A stretch of DNA of 64,000 nucleotides from Billgrantia zhangzhouensis (lineage in GTDB: Bacteria > Pseudomonadota > Gammaproteobacteria > Pseudomonadales > Halomonadaceae). Under the pieces are notes generated by a model that saw only the letters and a list, made by a program, of their open reading frames with translations, was not told where the DNA came from and did not search any database. Location of the stretch: positions 1 through 64,000 of the forward strand of contig NZ_JABFTT010000018.1 of assembly GCF_021404465.1 (NCBI RefSeq). The letters are read 5' to 3'. A program made the position numbers and the translations under genes. Each line of letters opens with the position of its first letter. Position 1 is the first letter of the stretch. Positions 57,078 to 64,000 of the stretch are shown here, piece after piece.

Positions 57078-58133
57078 GTGTCGCCACCGGCCCGCCGTAT
57101 CACGCTCAAGGACCTGGCCCGCGAGCTCGGCGTCTCCACCGCCACCATATCCAATGCCTTCAACCGCCCGGATCAGCTCTCGCCCAACCTGCGCGAGCGC
57201 ATCCTCGCCGAGGCCAAACGACTGGGCTTTCGCGGCCCCGACGCCAAGGCGCGCAGCCTGCGCACCGGGCGCTCGCGGATCATCGCGGTGATCCTGGCAG
57301 AGAGTCTCACCTACAGCCTCAACGACGCCGTCTCCAGCGAATTTCTCTCGGGCGTGGCCGAGGTTCTCGACACCCAGGGCCATACCCTACTGCTGCTCTC
57401 CGCACGCCAGGCCAAGTGTCAACTGGTCGATTCGGCGAGCATGGCCGATGGCTTCATCGTCTACGGCATGATGCCTTCCGAGGAGCTATTCGACTCGCTG
57501 CCGCTCAACGCCTCGCTGGTCGCCGTCGACTTCAACGTCTCGGGCCACCCTTCGGTTCACGTCGATAACGAGCCGGCCTGCTTCGAGATTGCCGACCATG
57601 CCCTGACGGCCACCCCGCGCAAGCGCCCGGCCATCGTCAACCTGCGTCTTACCCGCGAGCCGTGCAACGGTCGCATCGACCCCAAGCACACCCTGCTGCC
57701 AGCCGAACTGACCATTACCCGTTCACGCCTGGCAGGCTTTCATCGCGCCCTGGAAAAGCACGGTTTCGACACCGACCGGATCCCCATGTGGAACGTGGAG
57801 GAGAACACCTTCCGGGTCTGCGAACCGGTGCTCGAGGAGATCCTCGACCTTCCCGACGACGAGCGGCCCGACCTGTTACTGTGCATGTCCGACCGTATCG
57901 CCCTGACCGCCCTGACGCTCGCCGAGCAGCGTGGCCTACGCATTCCCGACGACCTGTGCCTGACCGGCTTCGACGGCATTGCCGAAGGGCAATACCGGGC
58001 GCCCCGGCTGACCACGGCACGTCAGGAGAGCAGCGACAAGGGGCGCCTTGCGGCACGCATGATCCTGGGCCTGGAGCCGGGCCACTCACGCCTGCTGGGC
58101 ACCGAGCTGATGCTGGGCGAAACCTGCCCCTGA
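57078..58133 (+). CDS. aglR: LacI-family regulator (AglR-like)
   Basis: A 351-residue LacI-type regulator with the N-terminal HTH ITLKDLARELGVSTATISNAFN (about 8-29) and a periplasmic-binding-protein-like effector domain (about 63-345; IAVILAESLTYSLNDAVSSE, LLLCMSDRIALTAL, CLTGFDGIAEGQ). The GTG at 57078 follows AGGAAAA; an ATG at 57042 is a possible longer start. In intact agl operons such a regulator controls alpha-glucoside transport and hydrolysis. Here aglA may be its only remaining local target. Confidence 0.85.
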   Translation: MSPPARRITLKDLARELGVSTATISNAFNRPDQLSPNLRERILAEAKRLGFRGPDAKARSLRTGRSRIIAVILAESLTYSLNDAVSSEFLSGVAEVLDTQGHTLLLLSARQAKCQLVDSASMADGFIVYGMMPSEELFDSLPLNASLVAVDFNVSGHPSVHVDNEPACFEIADHALTATPRKRPAIVNLRLTREPCNGRIDPKHTLLPAELTITRSRLAGFHRALEKHGFDTDRIPMWNVEENTFRVCEPVLEEILDLPDDERPDLLLCMSDRIALTALTLAEQRGLRIPDDLCLTGFDGIAEGQYRAPRLTTARQESSDKGRLAARMILGLEPGHSRLLGTELMLGETCP

Positions 58134-58237
58134 GCTACCTGTCGGGCCCGCTTGCACACTGCTTGCACGCTTTGTGACCATTGGCTGCATCGCCTTGCGC
58201 GATGCTGCCGGGGCTCACTCTTCGTCGCGAGTCTTCG

Positions 58238-59500
58238 ATGCCAGCCTCTTCATCGCTTTCCCCACCCTCCCGCAGCGGCGCTGCCACCCGTCAACGCGGT
58301 CGTTTCTCTTTAGTTGCCTTGCTTGCCGTACTGGTTCTGGCAGCGGGAGCGGCCGGTGCCTGGTGGCTGCTCTCGCAACCGCCCCGTATCGAGCGTAGGG
58401 CACCGGCAGAGGTCCCGGCACCGCTGGTCGACACGGTGCTGGCACAGCGGCAGGCGGCCGCCCCGGAGCTGCACGGCTTCGGCCGGGTCGTCGCCGAGCG
58501 CGAGGCGCGCCTGGCCAGCCGGGTTGCCGGCGAGCTACTCGAATTCACTCCTGAGGCATTGCCGGGCCGCGTGGTGGAGACCGGCACGCCGCTGGCGCGC
58601 CTGGACGACAGCGATCTGCATCTGGCCCTGCGCGAAGCCGAGGCGGCACTAGCACAGGCCGAGGCACAGCTGGCCATGGAGCGTGGCGAGCAGCAGCGCG
58701 CCGAAGCCGAATATCGTAGCTTTGGCCGCGAGCTTTCCGCCGAGCGCCGCGCCCTGGTACTGCGCGAGCCACAGCTGCGTCAGGCCCAGGCGGAAGTGGA
58801 ACGTGCCCGGGCCGCCCGCGACCGGGCACGGCTGGATCTCGAACGAGCCACCCTCACAGCACCTTGGCGCGGCATGGTCCAGGCCCAGTTGCTGGGTGCC
58901 GGCAGCATGCTGGCCAACGGTACCGAGGTCATCCACCTAGTCGATGTTTCGCGTTTCTGGGTGCGTGTCTCGCTACCCGGTGCGGCACTCGACTGGCTCG
59001 CATCCGCCGATGCCAACGGCCCCGGCAGCCAGGTGCGCCTGACATCGCGCACCTGGCCCGGCGACGCGGCGCGTCACGGCGAGGTGATCGCCATGCTGCC
59101 GTCGCTCGAGGAGCAGGGCCTTCAGGCCCAACTGCTGGTGGCGGTCGACGACCCCCTGGGTCTCGTGAGCGGTGCCCCCGCCCTGCGCCTGGGTGATGTA
59201 GTGCGCCTGGAATTCGACGCCCGGCCCCAAGAGGGGCTGTTCGTCGTTCCGGCCGCCGCCCTGCGCCCGGGTGACCTGCTGTGGGTGCTGGACGACGAGG
59301 AGCGCCTGCGCCGCCGTACGGTGGAGGTGGTGCATCGCGGCGAGACGCGCGTGTTGGTCGGTGCCGGCCTCGAGGAGGGTGAACGCGTGGTGACGTCACA
59401 GCTCGGCCAGCCGCGCGAAGGCATGCGCCTGCGGCCACGCATCGCCGACCGCGAACGTCCAGCCGGCGAACGTACCGAGCACGGGGAGCGCCGCTCATGA
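58238..59500 (+). CDS. RND efflux periplasmic adaptor subunit
   Basis: A membrane-fusion protein of 420 residues with an N-terminal anchor (about 22-46), a split lipoyl domain (RVVAEREARLASRVAGELLE and LTAPWRGMVQAQLLGAGSML), an alpha-helical hairpin (about 130-215) and beta-barrel/proximal domains. It should join the inner-membrane pump to an outer-membrane channel. The start is uncertain (ATG 58238 taken; TTG 58181 is upstream in frame) because no clear ribosome site is seen. It overlaps the pump gene by four bases. No TolC-type gene is in the window. Confidence 0.86.
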   Translation: MPASSSLSPPSRSGAATRQRGRFSLVALLAVLVLAAGAAGAWWLLSQPPRIERRAPAEVPAPLVDTVLAQRQAAAPELHGFGRVVAEREARLASRVAGELLEFTPEALPGRVVETGTPLARLDDSDLHLALREAEAALAQAEAQLAMERGEQQRAEAEYRSFGRELSAERRALVLREPQLRQAQAEVERARAARDRARLDLERATLTAPWRGMVQAQLLGAGSMLANGTEVIHLVDVSRFWVRVSLPGAALDWLASADANGPGSQVRLTSRTWPGDAARHGEVIAMLPSLEEQGLQAQLLVAVDDPLGLVSGAPALRLGDVVRLEFDARPQEGLFVVPAAALRPGDLLWVLDDEERLRRRTVEVVHRGETRVLVGAGLEEGERVVTSQLGQPREGMRLRPRIADRERPAGERTEHGERRS

Positions 59501-62500
59501 TGCGTCGCGGCCCCATCGCCTGGATGGTCCATCACGGTGTCGCCCCCAACCTATTGATGGTACTGCTGATCGTTGGCGGCCTGCTGGCCTCGCTGACGAT
59601 CAAGAAAGAGGTCTTCCCCGATTTCGAGCTGGAGATCGTCCACGTGGCAATCGGCTATCCCGGCGCCACGCCCGAAGAAGCGGAGCGCAGCCTGCTGCTG
59701 CCCATGGAGGCGGCCTTGGCCGATGTCGACGGCATCGACGAGATGACCGCCACCGCCAACGAAGGGGCCGGGCGTGTCTCTCTGACCCTGATCGACGGGG
59801 TCGACGTGATGCGCGCCTATCAGGACATTCAGCAGGCGATCAATGCCATCACCAACCTGCCTGCCGCCGCCGACCCGCCGCGTTTCAGTCTTGCCGGCCG
59901 TTCGCGCAGCGTCATGAGCCTGCAGGTCCATGGCTGGGTCGGCGAACGGCTGCTGCATGACGTCGCCGAGGAGCTGCGCGCCGAGCTGCAGGCATCCCCC
60001 GGCATTTCGCGAGTGGAACTGTCGGGCAATCGCGAGCGCGAGATCCAGGTGCTACTCGATGCCGAGGCCATGCATCGCCATGGGTTCGACCATCGCGGCC
60101 TGGCCTCTCGCATCGCCGACGAAGCACTGGATCTCGCCAGTGGCCGGCTGGCCACCGCCGAGGGGGAATGGCTGATCCGCTATCAGGGACGGCGCGACGA
60201 GGCCCGAGAATTCGCCGAGCTGCCGTTGGTCGGTACCGCCGACGGCAGCCAGCTGCGCCTGGGCGACATCGCCCGGGTCGACGACGGCTTCGCCGAGAGC
60301 GATCGCGAGGTGCTGTTCAACGGCGCTCCGGCGCTGAGCCTGGAGGTCTATCAGATCGGCGACCAGACGCCGATCGGTATCTCCGACGCGGTGCATGCCC
60401 AGCTCGAGCGGCTGCGTGCCGGTCTGCCCGAAGGGGTCAGCCTGAGCGTGTCCCAGGACAGCTCCGAGATCTACCGCGACCGTCTCGACCTGCTGCTCAA
60501 GAATGCCTGGTTGGGCCTGGCCCTGGTGCTGGTGCTGATGGCTCTGTTCCTCGAGGCACGCCTGGCGTTCTGGGTCACGCTGGGCATTCCCACCGCCTTC
60601 CTCGGCGCCATGCTGTTTCTGCCGTGGCTCGGCGTGTCGATCAACATGATGTCGATGTTCGCCTTCATCATCGCGCTGGGCATCGTGGTTGACGACGCCA
60701 TCATGGTCGGCGAGAACATCCACAGCTACCGCGAGCAGGGCCACTCCCTGCGCGAGGCCGCGGTGCGCGGCGCGCGCGAAATGGCGGTTCCGATCACCTT
60801 CGCCATCCTCTCCAACATCGTCGCCTTCCTGCCACTGCTGTTCCTGCCGGGCTTCCTCGGCATGATCTTCGCCGTGGTGCCGCTGGTGGTGGTCACGGTG
60901 TTCCTGGTGTCGTGGCTGGAGGCGCTGTTCATTCTCCCCGGCCACCTGGCCCATCGTGCCGGCGGTCGCGAGCCGCGCCCCTGGTTCCAGCCGCTGGACC
61001 GCCTGCGCCGTACACTTCAGGATGGGCTGGCCCACTTCACCCAGCAGCGCTTCGAGCCGTTCCTGCAGCGTGCCCTCGATTTGCGCCTGCTGACCGTGAG
61101 CCTGGCGATTGCCGTACTCACCCTAGCCATCGCCTGGAGCCTGAGCGGTCGCATGGGCTTCTCGCTGATGCCGCGAGTGGAGTCCGACCGGGTCCAGGCC
61201 ACGGTGACCCTGCCGGTGGGCAGCCCCATCGCCGAGGACCGGCGCATTCGCGACCAGTTGCTGGATGCCGCCACGGCGCTCACCGAACGTGACGACGGCC
61301 CACGCTTCAGCGATACCCGAGCCCAGATCGACGGCGACCGCCTGAACGTGCGACTGACGCTGGAGCGCGCCAGCCTCGACGCCTGGCCACCTTCACGCGT
61401 GGCGCGGGCCTGGCGCGAGGAAGCCGGCGACGTCCTCGGTGCCCAGGCGGTGCGCTTCGAGTCGGACTTCGGCGGTCCGGGTGCCGGCGCCGGGCTCACC
61501 CTGCGCCTGTCGCATCCCGACAGCCGCGCACTGGAGGCCGCCGCTACCCGACTCGCCGACGAGCTTGCCGAATTCGACGGCCTGACCGATATCGACAGCG
61601 GCCTGGCCGACGGCAAGCCGCAGCTCGAACTGCGCCTGTCGCCGGAAGGTCGCGCCCTGGGGCTCACCGGGGCCGACTTGGCTGCCCAGCTACGCGGCCC
61701 ACTGCAGGGCGTTACCGCCGTCGAGCAGTTCGTCGGGCGCCACGAGATCAGCGTCGAGGTGCGCCTGCCGGGAGAAGAGCGCGACAGCCTGGGGCATCTC
61801 TACCGGCTGCCGATCCGCACCGCAGATGGCCTGGAGGTACCGCTCGAGCGGATCGCCGAGATCCACCTGGGGCGTGCCGCCACCACATTGGAGCGTCTCG
61901 ACGGCCGGCGTCAGATCAGCGTCACTGCCGACACCGACAGCGACGCGCAGATCAACCAGGTAATCGCCACCCTACAGGCAGAGGTCTTCCCCGCATTGCA
62001 GGCGGCCTGGCCGGGGCTGGAGTTGACCCTCGGCGGCCGCCAGCAGGAGACTGCCGACAACGTCTCGGCACTGAGCCAGGCCACCTGGCTGACGTTGATT
62101 GCGCTCTACGCGCTGCTGGCGATCCCGTTTCGCAGCTACCTGCAGCCGCTGCTGGTACTGGCGGCGATTCCCTTCGGCATCATCGGCGCCATGGCCGGTC
62201 ATGCGATCATGGGCTTCGGCCTCTCGGTAATCAGCCTGATGGGCATGCTGGCGCTCTCCGGCGTGGTGATCAACGACGCCCTGGTGCTGATCGACTACGC
62301 CAACCGGCGACGGCGTGAAGGCTTCGGCGCCCGCGAGGCCATCGTCGCCGCGGCGACCCGCCGCCTTCGGCCGATCCTGATGACCACCCTGACCACTTTC
62401 CTTGGCCTCGCGCCGATGATCTTCGAGACCTCGCGCCAGGCGCGGTTCATGATCCCCATGGCCATCTCGCTGGGCTTCGGCATGCTGTTTGCCACCCTCA

Positions 62501-62604
62501 TCCTGCTGATACTGGTACCCTGCCTCTATCTCATGCTGGAGGGTCTGCGCGAACGATGGGAGCACCAGAGCAACGCCCACTCTACCCAGGAGCCGATCCG
62601 ATGA
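59497..62604 (+). CDS. RND efflux transporter permease
   Basis: An inner-membrane proton-driven pump of 1035 residues with 12 helices and two large periplasmic loops. The proton-relay aspartates are in ALGIVVDDAIMVGEN (helix 4). The second half repeats the fold with VISLMGMLALSGVVINDALV. It is of the AcrB/NolG-like HAE class, in a less studied branch with an N-terminus of PNLLMVLLIVGGLLASLTIKK type. ATGA overlaps link it to the adaptor and to the following sensor kinase, an arrangement that suggests pump expression responds to that kinase. Confidence 0.92.
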   Translation: MMRRGPIAWMVHHGVAPNLLMVLLIVGGLLASLTIKKEVFPDFELEIVHVAIGYPGATPEEAERSLLLPMEAALADVDGIDEMTATANEGAGRVSLTLIDGVDVMRAYQDIQQAINAITNLPAAADPPRFSLAGRSRSVMSLQVHGWVGERLLHDVAEELRAELQASPGISRVELSGNREREIQVLLDAEAMHRHGFDHRGLASRIADEALDLASGRLATAEGEWLIRYQGRRDEAREFAELPLVGTADGSQLRLGDIARVDDGFAESDREVLFNGAPALSLEVYQIGDQTPIGISDAVHAQLERLRAGLPEGVSLSVSQDSSEIYRDRLDLLLKNAWLGLALVLVLMALFLEARLAFWVTLGIPTAFLGAMLFLPWLGVSINMMSMFAFIIALGIVVDDAIMVGENIHSYREQGHSLREAAVRGAREMAVPITFAILSNIVAFLPLLFLPGFLGMIFAVVPLVVVTVFLVSWLEALFILPGHLAHRAGGREPRPWFQPLDRLRRTLQDGLAHFTQQRFEPFLQRALDLRLLTVSLAIAVLTLAIAWSLSGRMGFSLMPRVESDRVQATVTLPVGSPIAEDRRIRDQLLDAATALTERDDGPRFSDTRAQIDGDRLNVRLTLERASLDAWPPSRVARAWREEAGDVLGAQAVRFESDFGGPGAGAGLTLRLSHPDSRALEAAATRLADELAEFDGLTDIDSGLADGKPQLELRLSPEGRALGLTGADLAAQLRGPLQGVTAVEQFVGRHEISVEVRLPGEERDSLGHLYRLPIRTADGLEVPLERIAEIHLGRAATTLERLDGRRQISVTADTDSDAQINQVIATLQAEVFPALQAAWPGLELTLGGRQQETADNVSALSQATWLTLIALYALLAIPFRSYLQPLLVLAAIPFGIIGAMAGHAIMGFGLSVISLMGMLALSGVVINDALVLIDYANRRRREGFGAREAIVAAATRRLRPILMTTLTTFLGLAPMIFETSRQARFMIPMAISLGFGMLFATLILLILVPCLYLMLEGLRERWEHQSNAHSTQEPIR

Positions 62605-64000
62605 GGCCACGCTTCGCCCGTCCGCCCTTCTCGCACCTGGGCGTCAAACTGTTCGTCATCATCCTCTCGGTCAACGTGGCAATCGCCGGACTGGTCTTCC
62701 TGGCGGTGTCGCGCAGCCTCGACCGCGGCTTTCTCGAGTACCTCGAAACTACCCAGACCAGCCGCGCCGAGACCCTCGCCGATGGTCTGGCCGAGGAGTG
62801 GGCACGTCGCGGCGACTGGCAATGGCTGCGCGACTCGCCGCCGGCCTGGAAGCGCCTGGTGCACCGGCAGCTGTGGCCCGGCGACCGACCGCCCCACGGC
62901 ATCGAGCGCCGCCTGGGCGACCCTCGCGACTTCGTACTGCACGACGCCGAGGGCTTGCCGGTAATCGGCCTGCCCCCGGATGACAGGGAGCTTGCCGCCG
63001 AACTCGAGTGGCTGCCCATCGAGCACGATGGCCAACGAATCGGCACGCTCGGCTATCGTCCTCCACAGCAGTTGATGGCACGCATGGACCGCATCTTCCT
63101 GTCCCGCCAGCAGCGCAACCTGGGTATCATCGTCGGCGCCCTGGGCCTGGCCTCGCTGCTGCTGGCCGGCGGTCTGGCCTGGTGGCTGGGGCGGCGCACC
63201 CGCAGCATGGCATTGGCCACCCGCCGCCTGATGGAGGGCGACTACAGTGCACGGCTGCCGGAGCGCGGCCGAGACGAGCTCTCGCGCCTGGCGCGCGACT
63301 TCAACATGCTGGCGGCTACGCTGGAAGCCAGCCGCGAGGCGCGTAGCCGCTGGGTCTCCGACATCGCTCACGAACTGCGCACACCGCTGGCGGTGCTGCG
63401 CGGCGAGATCGAGGCCATGCAGGACGGCATCCGCCCACTCGATGAGGACAACCTGCGTTCACTCTCGCAGGAAGTGGGCCAGCTCGAGCGGCTGGTGGCC
63501 GACCTGCGCCTGCTCTCCCAAAGCGATGCCGGCGCGCTCGAGGTGCAGCTCGCCCCCCTCGATCTGGCGGCGAGCCTGACCTCACGTCTCGAGGAGGCCA
63601 ACGGTTGGCTCGCCGATTGCGGCATGACGCTTTCCACCTCGATACAGGGGCCGGCCTGGATGCGTGGCGATTCCCGCCGCCTGCGCCAGCTGTGGACCAA
63701 TCTGCTCGACAACAGCTGCGCCTACACCACCTCGCCGGGGCAACTGGAAGTCAAGCTGGTGGCTACGAGCAGCCAGGTACGGGTCATCTGGCAGGACAGC
63801 CCACCGGGAGTGCCCGAGACCGCGCTCGAGCGACTCACCGAGCGGCTCTACCGGGTCGAGGGCTCACGTAGCCGCGCCAGCGGCGGAAGCGGCCTCGGAC
63901 TTTCCATTGCCAATGCCCTGGTCAAGAGCCATGGCGGCACCATGCAGGCCTCACCCTCCCCGCTGGGTGGGTTATGCTGGACTATCGAGTTCCCCGCTCT
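62601..64000 (+). CDS. BaeS-like sensor histidine kinase, 3' end outside the window
   Basis: The frame is open from ATG 62601 (inside the pump stop) to the window end, giving 466 codons, so nearly complete. Helix 1 (about 17-38), a periplasmic domain (about 40-172), helix 2 (about 176-195), HAMP (about 197-248), the phosphorylated histidine in SDIAHELRTPLAVLRGEIEA (His257), an N box (RLRQLWTNLLDNSCAYT) and a G box (SGGSGLGLSIANALVKSHGG) are visible. The F/G1 region reads WQDSPPGVP where DxGPGVP is usual. The layout is that of BaeS, an envelope-stress kinase. A response-regulator gene should follow beyond the edge. Confidence 0.9.
   Translation, partial: MRPRFARPPFSHLGVKLFVIILSVNVAIAGLVFLAVSRSLDRGFLEYLETTQTSRAETLADGLAEEWARRGDWQWLRDSPPAWKRLVHRQLWPGDRPPHGIERRLGDPRDFVLHDAEGLPVIGLPPDDRELAAELEWLPIEHDGQRIGTLGYRPPQQLMARMDRIFLSRQQRNLGIIVGALGLASLLLAGGLAWWLGRRTRSMALATRRLMEGDYSARLPERGRDELSRLARDFNMLAATLEASREARSRWVSDIAHELRTPLAVLRGEIEAMQDGIRPLDEDNLRSLSQEVGQLERLVADLRLLSQSDAGALEVQLAPLDLAASLTSRLEEANGWLADCGMTLSTSIQGPAWMRGDSRRLRQLWTNLLDNSCAYTTSPGQLEVKLVATSSQVRVIWQDSPPGVPETALERLTERLYRVEGSRSRASGGSGLGLSIANALVKSHGGTMQASPSPLGGLCWTIEFPA

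Overview
The window reads as chromosomal DNA of a GC-rich, salt-adapted gammaproteobacterium, most likely a member of the Halomonadaceae (Halomonas in the wide sense). This rests on three things: a complete ectoine/hydroxyectoine catabolic cluster (doe/eut), an alpha-glucosidase whose sequence and active-site numbering fit the Halomonas sp. H11 enzyme as I remember it, and the zwf-pgl-eda // hexR arrangement of Entner-Doudoroff users. The genus is an inference, since I could run no search. I see no rRNA, tRNA, CRISPR array, prophage or transposase gene.

Layout. (1) 1-6.9 kb, central carbon: zwf-pgl-eda (minus strand, ending in a clear intrinsic terminator), divergent hexR, then the galactonate genes dgoD-dgoK-dgoA. 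Both branches give pyruvate plus glyceraldehyde-3-phosphate. (2) 7.2-19.7 kb, transport and envelope: a PhnD-type ABC importer, RidA, a UspA-type stress protein beside a SulP transporter gene destroyed by an internal deletion, an EamA permease, a stomatin/NfeD pair and a YnjBCD-like importer. (3) 19.7-22.2 kb: a 464-residue protein of unknown family and a short-chain dehydrogenase with a C-terminal membrane anchor. (4) 22.7-36.4 kb: an alpha-glucan/trehalose operon glgA-treZ-malQ-treY-DUF2934-glgX-glgB, mostly with overlapping start and stop codons. It can build, branch and debranch glucan and release trehalose from it. No glgC or glgP is present here. (5) 36.4-48.8 kb: an MFS permease, then the minus-strand series doeA-doeB-doeX-doeC-doeD-eutB-eutC and a coupled 39-codon ORF, facing the MocR-type regulator EnuR and a GhrA-like reductase. 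A 147-bp MITE-like element lies between doeA and doeB. (6) 48.9-54.7 kb: two chemoreceptors, a DUF3108 protein and a LysO-like exporter. (7) 54.8-58.1 kb: the wreck of an alpha-glucoside ABC transport operon, with a permease fragment, an intact alpha-glucosidase, the last ~100 residues of a MalK-type ATPase and an intact LacI-type regulator. (8) 58.2 kb to the end: an RND efflux pair and a sensor kinase cut by the window edge.

The common theme is compatible solutes and carbon storage. The cell can make trehalose from glucan and can use ectoines as carbon and nitrogen sources, but it has lost the alpha-glucoside/trehalose importer while keeping its hydrolase and regulator. The strongest unusual signals are the two gene-decay events (SulP and the agl transporter), the MITE inside the ectoine operon, the small ORF coupled to eutC, and the unknown 464-residue protein paired with an anchored dehydrogenase.
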